A stretch of 64,000 nucleotides of DNA. Origin: Symbiodinium kawagutii. Taxonomy: Eukaryota > Sar > Dinophyceae > Suessiales > Symbiodiniaceae. Positions within the stretch are counted from its first letter, which is position 1, and each line of letters opens with the position of its first letter. The DNA lies in contig VSDK01015564.1 of the NCBI GenBank assembly GCA_009767595.1, positions 268,978 to 332,977 on the forward strand. The letters are read 5' to 3'. Below the pieces are notes generated by a model. That model was not told the origin of the DNA. It made no database searches and saw nothing but the letters and a program-made list of their open reading frames with translations. Shown one piece after another: positions 54,231 to 62,919 of this stretch. Made by a program: the position numbers and the translations under genes.

Positions 54231-54745
54231 GTCCGGTAGAATCACAACAAGCCATTCATGATACATGATGCAACTAGAAAACAAATTAGGTTAATGGTGA
54301 TGTATTTATAGCTGAATAAATAGATTATGGTGGTTAAGTTAAGTTATGTTCATCTAGGGCATGATAATTCCATGATGATTATTGATGATTCATGATGGAT
54401 AATGGCAGTTTTCATGAATCATGATCGTCACCCGCCCACCGACAAGGAGACGCCAAGCAGTACGATCCAAAACAACAAACACAATGCTACGCATGATGTG
54501 AGAACAAAAGTTCCCAACAAAGGTACTGCTTCCAAACCTCTGGGGCAGAATCATGGGTGACATACTTTGGTGTGATAGGTTGTAACCGAATCTTCAATTC
54601 ACCAATAGATCAAGTAGCTAAAACACCTGGCAATCAGCAAGTGACCCACAGATTTGTTGGCGCTGTGGTCGACTGGTCTGGCACGGGGCTCAACACGTCT
54701 CTCAATCAGCAAACGGAAAACAAAGGAGCGATCATCAATCGCTAC

Positions 54746-55384
54746 TCAATCCTCCACCATTGCCCAAGTTCTCTTCCTCGACAGCCTCAGAACAGAAGCA
54801 ACCGCCGCGTAGCCGTTCTGAGCTGTAACTCGAAACGGTGACGAGTCGTGGCGGGCGGTCAGGGTCTTGTCCGCACCAGCTACAAGCAGCGAACGCACCA
54901 TCTGTAGGTGGCCTTGCTGAGCTGCAGCATACAGCAATGACCTGCCATCGCCTTTGGTGGTTAAGTTGGTGTCAGCACCAGCTTCTAGGAGCAATCGAAC
55001 CCGCTCCAGGTTGCCATTTGTAGTTGCCAGCAGCAATGGCGACAACCGCGCAAATTTGAGGTTGGGATCGCAGGGGCACTGAAGGCGCTGTTCAAGCAAC
55101 TCTGTGTCATTTTCTGTGCATGCTTGCATCATCTCCTCACCTGGACTTCCCAAAGCCCTTTCAAATGCGAGAAGGACCAGCCACACCTTCAAGGTACCAG
55201 CTCCTAGAATCTCGTCATCTGAGATCTCAACTGAGCCATTTTCCAGGAACAACCGCTGACGAAACCAGGGAACACCAAGTCGAGAAGCTAAGAGGCGCTT
55301 GACCTCCTTGACAAGTCTGCCTTCGAGGTCCTCTGCATTGTAAACAGCCAGCGTTTCCCCAGACGCAAGTGAACAAACCTCCAT
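54746..55384 (-). CDS. Ubiquitin-like/ankyrin-repeat protein
   Basis: Intact 212-codon gene without introns. Residues 1-75 form a ubiquitin-like domain of the kind often found at the N-terminus of dinoflagellate ankyrin proteins (SGETLAVYNAEDL, VKEVKRLLASRLGVPWFRQR, ISDDEILGAGTLKVWLVLL). Residues 83-205 form three to four ankyrin repeats, clearest in LLLATTNGNLERVRLLLEAG and LYAAAQQGHLQMVRSLLVAG. Likely role: protein-protein binding scaffold; partner unknown. The ATG at 55,384 is chosen because it is the first Met of the ubiquitin-like domain. It lies about 10 bases after TTTTCAG, a plausible spliced-leader acceptor. The upstream codon at 55,405 is TTG and would read through that site. No catalytic residue is evident. 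Short for the family, so it may be a reduced or retrocopied member. Confidence 0.85.
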   Translation of the reverse strand: MEVCSLASGETLAVYNAEDLEGRLVKEVKRLLASRLGVPWFRQRLFLENGSVEISDDEILGAGTLKVWLVLLAFERALGSPGEEMMQACTENDTELLEQRLQCPCDPNLKFARLSPLLLATTNGNLERVRLLLEAGADTNLTTKGDGRSLLYAAAQQGHLQMVRSLLVAGADKTLTARHDSSPFRVTAQNGYAAVASVLRLSRKRTWAMVED

Positions 55385-55394
55385 TGCAAAGTTT

Positions 55395-55403
55395 CTGAAA
55401 ATC
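55395..55403 (-). promoter_or_regulatory. Candidate spliced-leader acceptor
   Basis: GATTTTCAG on the minus strand, 10 bases before the ATG of the ubiquitin-like/ankyrin gene. Pyrimidine-rich AG sites this close to the start are typical of dinoflagellate trans-splicing. Inferred from position only. Confidence 0.4.
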
Positions 55404-55405
55404 AA

Positions 55406-56003
55406 AGCTGGGTTCCACGGTGAGACCTGTCTCTAGCATGCAAAGAGTTTCTTTTAAAGGTTGTTTTCGGTCAATTCCACATGGTACAACTACCTACTGT
55501 AAGTCATTTTGTTTGGAAATTGGCTGCTCTTAATGTCACTGTTGGCGTTGCTGTCAAACTTGTCTTGACCCCACAAATCTCTGCCTCAACGGATCTGTGC
55601 TGCAACTGCCGAAAAGCTGCGGGATACACAGCAAGTGGAGACAACAGCTTTTGATTGAAAAATCAGATCCAATTTTCCTGAGTGGCTAAGGGTTCCCATT
55701 CATAGTGGTAACCCCGAGCTATTAAGAAATCATATGCCACTTCCCTGGCGAAGGGCTCCATGGATCTAGTCTGGCTTGTCTGGGTTGATAAGGGGTCGGG
55801 CCTTGGTAGCCTTGGTACTTGGGACTTGATCAAGTCGCATCACACTGGTCAATGATGATCTGGTTGGTGGTTGAACCAACCCCTATACCTAGGGGTTACA
55901 AGTTATAACATTTTTTTGAGCCAACCCTTATAGAGGGCCACAACCATTGATAGTGGTCAACAAGAAATGGTGATTAACAACAATGGTTAAACAACAAATG
56001 GTT
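55406..56003. other. Upstream region of the ankyrin gene, no other gene
   Basis: 55,860-55,930 is a family B left half (TCTGGTTGGTGGTTGAACC). Otherwise unremarkable. Confidence 0.4.
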
Positions 56004-56080
56004 GGTGGTTTTTCACTACCCCGTCATGGAAAATATGTGCAAGTCAACCAACCATTTGTTAATAACCACTGGGGAAAAAA
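56004..56080. repeat. TIR element family B, left two thirds
   Basis: GGTTGGTGGTTTTTCACTAC, then GTCAACCAACCATTTGTTAA; the right arm is missing. Confidence 0.5.
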
Positions 56081-56599
56081 AGAAATGTCAATCAAACGGC
56101 CAGCCAGTACACAGTGATATCAGAATCATCTTTCAACCATTCATGTTGGTTGATGATCCCAGGAACGTGATGATAATTGATGGCTGGTACTTCGCACCCG
56201 CACTACCTGTAATGGTAGTGATAGTCACAATAACAATATACAGTATATACATCAATCATCATTGATGTAATTGTGATTGACCCATAACGATTGTAATAAT
56301 CACAATAACGATATATAACAATCATCATTTCTGGTAATTAGTCAGAATCATTCTTGACCCATGACCATTGGGCGCACGGTTCGGATATGAGCTGGAAGCC
56401 GGCACTGCCAACACCACAACTGTGGCTGTGCAGCACGCCCAGCTTGCTGGGTGAAGCCGTACCACAAAAAGATGGGGCTCAGCTAAGCCCGACCAATGCA
56501 GCACCGTCCAAGTAATGGACACCGAACAGTTGAAATTACCGAAAAAAAATCCCCGCCTTCCTCCGGAGCATGTGGAAAACTACATTCCTCTGGCAGCTA

Positions 56600-56711
56600 T
56601 ATCTGGTTGGTGGTTGAACCAACCCCGTCATGAAAAATATGTTTGTCAACCAAGAAAATTGTTAATGAATACAAGGGAAGATAAAACATGTTTGAAACCA
56701 CCAGCCAGATA
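56600..56711. repeat. TIR element family B, best copy
   Basis: Termini TATCTGGTTGGTGGTTGAAC and GTTTGAAACCACCAGCCAGATA are inverted over about 20 bp with one or two mismatches. Confidence 0.75.
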
Positions 56712-57210
56712 TCATTTGGGATATCTCCCATATTAGTTTCCGATGGGATTCTGTGGAATATACACCTTTGTTTCCACAGGAAAAATCGATGGACAAAATG
56801 TTCATACCATTGTTTCTCCCTATTGTTTCCGTGGGATTACAATCCTGCGGGCATTTTTTCCATGTTTCTCCCCATAGGTTGATTTGTTTCCATATAAGTC
56901 TTGTATCTGCTGTATCAGGACGTGCCACTTGCCAACTAAATCAATGGTGCTGACACCTTGGGTTAGACATAAGTTGGTGGAGGTTGACCCATACCACAGC
57001 TACCACCGTTCTTCCTAGGAAAAACAAACAATGGTGGTTCAACCCAAAATCAAACTCTTAGGTTAATCCAGTGCAGGAATGTGTGGCAAATGCTGTGTCG
57101 CGGCGTCTCAAGTGGTTGCTCAACCGTTTGTCCCAGTGAGGTATCCCTTCCCAACAAACTTTTCAGAACAAAGCAAGAAGCTGATTCAGCATCGGGGATC
57201 CACCACTGTT
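56712..57210. other. No assignable gene
   Basis: Short open frames on both strands without domains. Confidence 0.35.
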
Positions 57211-57212
57211 GG

Positions 57213-57389
57213 CAGTGGGTCAAAACCCTGTACCCCTAGTTCCCCCCTGTTAACCATTGTTTTCCCCATCATTCTTGGTGGAAATCCCCTATTAGTTTGT
57301 TGGAAATATTGACCTCTCTCGCACGTTCGTCTCTGGAGTGAGACCGGTGTCGAGGCCGAGCCGTTTGTTGGAAATATTGACCCATAGCC
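57213..57389. repeat. TIR element family C with duplicated right end
   Basis: Left end TTGGCAGTGGGTCAAAACCC; TTTGTTGGAAATATTGACC occurs twice (57,295 and 57,364), flanking about 50 bp of GC-richer sequence. Confidence 0.55.
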
Positions 57390-57399
57390 TGTTAATCAT

Positions 57400-58742
57400 G
57401 ATCACCGATAAATGTTAATGTCAATCCGTTAAAAATTGTTCATCGGAGATCCATCGGGGATCACCGGTTGATGTCCATTGTGGACCATTGCATGGTAGTC
57501 GTCCACCACTAATAATCAGGAACCATGGTCAACAATCATTGTCAACCACAACCATGGCCAGCATGTCAATAGTCACTACTGGCATCCTTCGTGATCATTA
57601 ATGATAAACAACAGTAGTAACTAGCACAAGCCATGTTGTCAACCGTTATCAACCATAAGGCTGTGATTCAAATGCCTCTGGTTCTAAAGCACATGTTCAA
57701 CTTGTTGAACCATGTGTTCAACCAGTTGTTCAACCATATGTTCAACATTGTTCAACCATTATTAGCCACCATTATTCTACTATCAGCCACATCTTCAACC
57801 GACTTTACCCAGACTATCAGCCATATGGCAACCATCACTAACCTCAAGTCCAAAGATTTCTGGTCTTAATTAAGCAGATCTTCAAGCTATATCATTTTTT
57901 TTTTCACCGTATGTTCAACATGTGTTCTATTGATTGACCAAATGTTCAACCTTTTCTATCGTAATAAACCATGTGTTCAACCGCGTTTTCTCTTGATTAA
58001 CCATAGGTTCAAGCATGTTTTCTCTCAATTGACCATATGTTCAGCCATGTCTTCTCTAAATCAACCATATGTTCAACAATGGTTTCATTTTATCAGCCAT
58101 ATATTCAACTGGTGTTTTTGTCCCAACCATTAGTTGACTCTTGGTCAACCATATCTTCACCCTATATTAACCATTACAGTAGTTCACCATATGGTGGTTT
58201 CTCAAAATAGGGGTACTCCTAAATCATCCTATGTATCAACCATTTATAGTAACAAACCAACTATAGCTTTGGGGTTCCCCCATTTGGCTAAACCCACATA
58301 TGTCAATCAATGATTAACCATAGCAGCTGTTAACCAATATAAACCAGTTCACCATATGTTCAACCATTTTCATTCTATCAACTATTAGTTAACCACGCCT
58401 TCAACCAATATCAACTATGTTCAACCATGTGTTCAACATTTATTCTATTGATTGACCAGTATGTTCGACCCCTTGTTCCTCGTAATTAACCGTATGTTCA
58501 ACCATATGTTGACCGTTAGTTCGTATTAGTAAACCATTAGTTAACTAGTAGTTAACCTTATATTCAATAAATATCAACTACTACCATTAGTTGAACCATT
58601 AGTCAACTATTAGTTAAACATTCCTTCAACCAATATCAACGATCTCCAACCAATTGTTCAACCATGAGTCAACCATTAGTTCATATCAGTCAACCACTAT
58701 TAAACCATTAGTTGATATTATTTAACAATGAGTTAACTATTA
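57400..58742. repeat. AC-rich block of TTCAACCATATG units
   Basis: Dozens of degenerate ATGTTCAACCATNTG words, grading into TAGTTAACCATTAGTCAAC near the satellite. A family A element is embedded at 58,191-58,300. No gene. Confidence 0.7.
58191..58300. repeat. TIR element family A
   Basis: Left end ATGGTGGTTTCTCAAAATAG is perfect; the right end CCCATTTGGCTAAACCCAC has decayed. Confidence 0.65.
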
Positions 58743-58746
58743 GTCA

Positions 58747-59340
58747 GTCAACTAGTAGTTAACCATTAGTCAACTAGTAGTTAACCATTAGTCAACTAGT
58801 AGTTAACCATTAGTCAACTAGTAGTTAACCATTTGTCAACTAGTAGTTAACCATTAGTCAACTAGTAGTTAACCATTAGCCAACTAGTAGTTAACCATTA
58901 GTCAACTAGTAGTTAACCAACAGTCAACTAGTAGTTAACCAGTAGTCAACTAGTAGTTAACCAATAGTCAACTAGTAGTTAACCAATAGTCAACTAGTAG
59001 TTAACCATTTGTCAACTAGTAGTTAACCATTAGTCAACTAGTAGTTAACCATTAGCCAACTAGTAGTTAACCATTAGTCAACTAGTAGTTAACCAACAGT
59101 CAACTAGTAGTTAACCAATAGTCAACTAGTAGTTAACCATTAGTCAACTAGTAGTTAACCAATAGTCAACTAGTAGTTAACCAATAGTCAACTAGTAGTT
59201 AACCAATAGTCAACTAGTAGTTAACCAATAGTCAACTAGTAGTTAACCATTAGTCAACTAGTAGTTAACCAATAGTCAACTAGTAGTTAACCAATAGTCA
59301 ACTAGTAGTTAACCAATAGTCAACTAGTAGTTAACCATTA
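58747..59340. repeat. 22-bp satellite, 27 copies, with 8-unit higher-order repeat
   Basis: Unit GTCAACTAGTAGTTAACC plus a variable four-base junction (ATTA, ATTT, AACA, AATA, AGTA). 27 consecutive units of exactly 22 bp. The junction series ATTT-ATTA-ATTA(GCC)-ATTA-AACA repeats eight units (176 bp) apart. There are no spacers, so this is not a CRISPR-like array. Confidence 0.95.
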
Positions 59341-59348
59341 GTACTTAC

Positions 59349-59595
59349 AGACGACCTCCGACACACTTGACCCAGTACCCCCTATACACTAACAACCGCC
59401 CACCTCACAGCATATACAACAAAAAACAAAACAGGCAATAGCACGCCCACCACACCAGCAAACACGGCAAAAAACAAAACAGCATAGCAATGACACACTT
59501 CAAACCCCACACAACAAAAAACAACACAGACAACAACAAAACAACAAACAAAGCAATCAACAACATCCATAACATGAACCGTGTCGGAGGCGTCT
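59349..59595. repeat. A/C-rich segment flanked by inverted repeats
   Basis: AGACGACCTCCGACAC (59,349-59,364) and GTGTCGGAGGCGTCT (59,581-59,595) are inverted with one gap. Between and beyond them (to about 59,660) the plus strand is almost devoid of G and T, with words like ACAACAAAAAACAAAACAGG. Minus frames there encode only hydrophobic Leu/Val/Phe/Cys strings, explained by the composition. Confidence 0.6.
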
Positions 59596-59662
59596 TATAG
59601 AAAACAAAACCAAAAACCATAAAAACAAAACCCCTAATCAACAAACAATACAAAGAATTATA

Positions 59663-59686
59663 TAAAGACTAAACCCCTAGTCTTTA
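59663..59686. terminator. Perfect 9-bp-stem hairpin
   Basis: TAAAGACTA, loop AACCCC, TAGTCTTTA. Located between the A/C-rich segment and the 584-codon gene; role unknown, possibly end of a minus-strand transcript. Confidence 0.4.
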
Positions 59687-59714
59687 ATAATCCCATCTTA
59701 ATAATTCCACTTCA

Positions 59715-59806
59715 CCATCACTCCGGCGGAGGTCAGACACTTAGCAGTGGCGCTCGTCATCAACCTCCATCCGGAGGCACGCCAGTGGGATGTGGAGGAG
59801 TGATGG
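59715..59806. repeat. GC-rich inverted-repeat cluster upstream of the 584-codon gene
   Basis: CCATCACTCC (59,715-59,724) pairs with GGAGTGATGG (59,797-59,806). Nested inside, GGAGGT pairs with ACCTCC, and CCTCCATCCGGAGG is itself a small hairpin. Could be a structured 5' region or an element end. Confidence 0.45.
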
Positions 59807-59892
59807 CGTGGCAGTGGTTTCAATTCAGAGCATTGGTCATGTGGTGTTGCGAAGCAGTTTGAACTTTTTTTCGGTTATCATTTAGACATCCC

Positions 59893-59907
59893 AAGTCCCC
59901 CTTTCAG
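59893..59907 (+). promoter_or_regulatory. Candidate spliced-leader acceptor
   Basis: AAGTCCCCCTTTCAG, a pyrimidine-rich tract ending in AG, lies 28 bases before the ATG of the 584-codon gene. Inferred from position. Confidence 0.4.
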
Positions 59908-59935
59908 CATTCAGATAGACCATTTCCTGTGTCCA

Positions 59936-61690
59936 ATGGCGCTCTTCTTCGTGAAAAATGACGACCAGACCACCTGCCACTTTGTGGAGAGCGGTGCCGT
60001 GGTCGCTGGTCTTGACAGTCTCGTTGTTGATGTCCCGACGACTGACATGTTCAAAAAACTGACCAAAAATGACATGAAGGATTTGATGAATAAGTTGAAC
60101 CTTCGCCTCACAAACTTTGCCAAGGCGCATAGGGAGGAGGTGATTAATGCCATCCAAACCCATTTCAAGACATTTGTGAAGAAGGCGAGTGGCAAGACTG
60201 TGGCAACATCATCTTCCGACACTCTCCAGCAATCCAGTGTCGTTGGTGGCAACAGCAATTTGGTCTTCATGGTGAATGACTTTACTCGCACTTTCAAGGT
60301 CTTCAAGGTCAGAGGCACAGACACCATCAACACTGAGGGCACTTCCTTCCGGCCGACATCAAGCAACTGCTTAGATGACATTTCACCTGATGACTTGAAG
60401 ATTTTTGCTATGAAATGTGGCATGGCAATTCCTTCAGAAATCCCAGACAATCGCATTGGCAAGTTTTGCTTTGACTGCTGGTATGATATGGTGAAAGGGT
60501 TCAGCGACAATTCCAGTCGCGCATTCAATTGCTACGACCTCTCTGCCTATTCTCCTGAGAGTTCTCCTGCTTCCAGCGACGCCAGTGCTCAGATGAGAGC
60601 ATATGAGCGCTTGGAAAAGTCAGTCCCCAAATCCGAACTTCTGAAATTGGTAAAAGACAGTGCTGATGAGGAAGTTGAATGGAATGAGGGAAAAGAAAAG
60701 GCGCTCACTTTGCTTCGTGCTCTGAATGCTGGTCCTGTGCATGTCAATAGCGATGAACTCATGCGCTTGGAGAACGAGAAGACCAAGTATCAGTTGGACT
60801 TCATTGCAAAGCAGAAGGACACCATTGAGAACACCACCATCACCATGGCAGGCGCTGATGCTTCGGATGCTACATGTCGCCGTTTGACTTTGAAAGTGCC
60901 AATGCTGGGCGACACCTACAAGATTGCCTTTGTCTATGCTCCCAACACCACCGCAGATGTTCTCTATGATTTGCTGGGGGCATCCTTCAATTTGGATATG
61001 GCATTGTTTGACATCCGCTTCATGGGGACTGCTTCCGTCCTGAAAAGGTTTGACAACATCAGCAACTACCATGTCAATGATGACATGGAATTCAACCTGA
61101 CCCCAAAGATGAGCGGAGGAGCAAAGCAGTTGAGGAAACCGCCATCTACCAAGAAGGACGGTCAAGTCCTTAAAAGAGGATTGCTGGCAGAGAAGTTTGA
61201 CCTCATTCAGAAGAAGTTGAAGGAGCAGAAGGGCAGTGGAACAGAGAACACTGCCACCATCGTTCAGGAGAGCAATGACATGCTTTCCAAGTTGTGGAGC
61301 GCCGCGGAGGTTGATGCCATGAAGTCCTTTGCGGTCATCCTCAGGAAGATTGACATCACCACTCTGGGGGGCAAAGCAGAGGCATCGCCATTGGTGAAGG
61401 CATTGACTTCCAACAACCGCCCTGATGCTCGTTTGGAAGGTCTCACTGACCTCATCGTGCCTGACCTCTTCAAGAACCTGAACGCCATTCGCTATGAGAT
61501 TGAAGGTGTGATTGAAACCGCATCCCTCACCATGGAGTATATCATCACCAAAGCATACTTCAAGGAGACAACCGGTTCGTGGGACTGGCAAGGCATTCAG
61601 AAGGCGATTGGTGCTGAAATCCAGAACCGCGGTGTTGCTTCTGACCCCATCCAGAGTTTGACCGATGCCATGGGAGCAATGGAGATGTAA
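59936..61690 (+). CDS. 584-residue protein with internal ubiquitin-like domain ending in Gly-Gly
   Basis: Intact, intronless gene; ATG at 59,936 is the first in the frame and follows a candidate trans-splice acceptor. Residues 1-90: short β-rich then helical segment. Residues 107-200: unassigned. Residues 255-300: charged helix. Residues 315-395 match the ubiquitin fold: RRLTLKVP, an Ile/Leu-rich helix after APNTTADVLYDLL, FDIRFMGTASVLKRF, ISNYHV (compare the LSDYNI of ubiquitin) and EFNLTPKMSGG, which ends in Gly394-Gly395. The chain continues with a Lys-rich linker (KQLRKPPSTKK), a coiled stretch (about 415-435) and a helical C-terminal domain. This resembles polyproteins cut after a ubiquitin-like Gly-Gly, but no protease or catalytic motif is visible. 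Function unknown; host gene or part of the adjacent viral-like segment. Confidence 0.8.
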   Translation: MALFFVKNDDQTTCHFVESGAVVAGLDSLVVDVPTTDMFKKLTKNDMKDLMNKLNLRLTNFAKAHREEVINAIQTHFKTFVKKASGKTVATSSSDTLQQSSVVGGNSNLVFMVNDFTRTFKVFKVRGTDTINTEGTSFRPTSSNCLDDISPDDLKIFAMKCGMAIPSEIPDNRIGKFCFDCWYDMVKGFSDNSSRAFNCYDLSAYSPESSPASSDASAQMRAYERLEKSVPKSELLKLVKDSADEEVEWNEGKEKALTLLRALNAGPVHVNSDELMRLENEKTKYQLDFIAKQKDTIENTTITMAGADASDATCRRLTLKVPMLGDTYKIAFVYAPNTTADVLYDLLGASFNLDMALFDIRFMGTASVLKRFDNISNYHVNDDMEFNLTPKMSGGAKQLRKPPSTKKDGQVLKRGLLAEKFDLIQKKLKEQKGSGTENTATIVQESNDMLSKLWSAAEVDAMKSFAVILRKIDITTLGGKAEASPLVKALTSNNRPDARLEGLTDLIVPDLFKNLNAIRYEIEGVIETASLTMEYIITKAYFKETTGSWDWQGIQKAIGAEIQNRGVASDPIQSLTDAMGAMEM

Positions 61691-61827
61691 GTGAGAGCAA
61701 TTCGGGCATTTTTTCACCAAGGGCGTTTTACTGCTGATGGTGTAGATTGGCAGTGGCATCGCATTGGTGGATACATTGGCATTGTCCGATTGTGCTGAAA
61801 AAATCTGACCTGTAGCATTTCAAGAGG

Positions 61828-61965
61828 GGGTGTTCCCACTTTTTGGGAAGTTTGCCCCGCATTCTGGGAAATGGAAATCCCTTTTAAACCATCATGTTTC
61901 CCACTTTTTGGGAAGTTTGTCCCGCTTTTTGGGAAGTTTGTCCCACTTTTTGGGAATTGGTTCAA
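61828..61965. repeat. 21-bp repeats (TTTTTGGGAAGTTTGTCCC)
   Basis: About five copies, partly tandem at 21-bp spacing (61,898-61,960), partly dispersed, each including the palindrome-like TTCCCACTTTTTGGGAA. Located 140 bp after the stop of the 584-codon gene; could be its 3' region or a boundary of the next segment. Confidence 0.65.
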
Positions 61966-62033
61966 TCCCCCTCTTTCATCCGCCCTGACCGCAGGTTGAT
62001 GACGGCGAGTTCGTAGTTGTGGGCACTCAGCAG

Positions 62034-62082
<49 letters not shown>
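62034..62082. repeat. (GAT)n microsatellite
   Basis: About 16 GAT triplets, directly before the composition shift to AT-rich sequence. Confidence 0.95.
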
Positions 62083-62211
62083 AGGAGTAGAATATATATA
62101 ATTAAATATTATATATAATATACTTATTTTATGGGTTGTTGGGTGGGTGGAGTGGAAGGCATAGCATTTGGTGTGTGGCAGTCGCAGAATTTATGCAGTG
62201 GCAGTCGCAAC
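62083..62211. other. Left border of the AT-rich viral-like segment
   Basis: TATATAATTAAATATTATATATAAT-type sequence, then a G/T-rich stretch with a 12-bp direct repeat GTGGCAGTCGCA (62,175 and 62,201). The real boundary may be anywhere from here back to about 61,700. Confidence 0.4.
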
Positions 62212-62837
62212 TCACCTAAAACATACAACATTGACAGCATTCATAATTTCTTCAACCAATGCTACTGGTATTCTATATAAATCATCTTGTTTGTGTAAAG
62301 TGTAGTTTTCTTTCCAGTTTTCTTTGCGTCCGCTTGGTGCTCGCTGTGCTGTTTCTTTATGCCGGTTGCCTTCCATCATTCCGCAGTCCTTCATACATAA
62401 TTCTCGCGGTTTCCAATTGCTAAGGTTGTTCCATAAGCGTGTCCTTTTTCTATACGACATGCCATATTTGCAATAATCAACATCATTAAAATTAAATCTA
62501 TCCATAAATGGTTGCTTCTTCAATAGTCCCGTCTGCGGGTTTTCAATCACCCATGCACGGGGTTTAAAATAGTCTATTATCTCAATAGTTTTCATTACAA
62601 TTTTATTTGCTTCATCAATCTTTCTTATGCCTGTCGTTTTTGCTATGCTGTATTCGGTGCATGGAGGAGACGCCCATATAAAATCAAAGTATCCACTACA
62701 ATATTGCTTGTAGTCCCATTCTAGTATATTGCAATTAATGTCGGCATTCTTCAAGTCTAATGACACTACATCCCAGTGATTTTTTTTGCTACGCTTCCGA
62801 CGCTACCCGTTCCGCTAAATAATTCTAACAATTTCAT
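62212..62837 (-). pseudogene. Viral-type DNA cytosine-5 methyltransferase, one-base frameshift
   Basis: A small methyltransferase of about 208 codons whose closest look-alikes, from memory of the family, are in phages and DNA viruses of algae and protists. Motif I (LELFSGTGSVG) is read from the ATG at 62,837. After a run of eight A (plus-strand T, 62,780-62,787) the register changes, and the rest is in the main frame: SLDLKNADI, catalytic motif IV ASPPCTEYS, motif VI WVIENPQTG, motif VIII VDYCKYGMSYRKRTRLW, then CMKDCG and TAQRAPSG typical of this subfamily. The homopolymer indel could be a real mutation or an assembly error. Compact and single-domain, with no large target-recognition region, it is unrelated to the methyltransferase in the retroelement. 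Confidence 0.85.
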
Positions 62838-62859
62838 TGTTATGATTATTAAGCGTTAG

Positions 62860-62901
62860 AATAAAAATTTTGATAAACTGCGTTTATCAAAAGTTTTTAT
62901 T
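62860..62901. terminator. Strong intergenic hairpin (19-bp stem)
   Basis: Inner stem TTTTGATAAAC / GTTTATCAAAA (11 bp, loop TGC), extended by AATAAAAA / TTTTTATT with one bulged base. Lies between the 137-codon gene and the methyltransferase. Mimivirus-type giant viruses use such palindromes as transcript end and polyadenylation signals. Confidence 0.65.
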
Positions 62902-62919
62902 GTTCCAGAAAAAAGTTCA

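Noticed and set aside
58747..59340. Regular short repeats resembling a CRISPR array
   Set aside because: Units are contiguous at exactly 22 bp with no spacers, there are no cas genes, and the setting is eukaryotic; it is a satellite.
59382..59653. Hydrophobic minus-strand ORFs that look like membrane proteins
   Set aside because: The plus strand is almost only A and C here, so the minus strand necessarily encodes Leu/Val/Phe/Cys/Trp; no independent evidence for a gene.
59663..59690. Telomere-like AAACCCC near the satellite end
   Set aside because: A single occurrence forming the loop of a hairpin; no TTTAGGG array anywhere in the window.
60620..61759. 379-codon minus-strand ORF opposite the 584-codon gene
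   Set aside because: The plus frame has the ubiquitin-like pattern and normal protein composition; the minus frame is Cys/His/Gln-rich and is explained as a shadow.
61714..61965. 83-codon minus ORF with repeated FPKSGTN
   Set aside because: Produced by the 21-bp DNA repeats; composition otherwise not protein-like.
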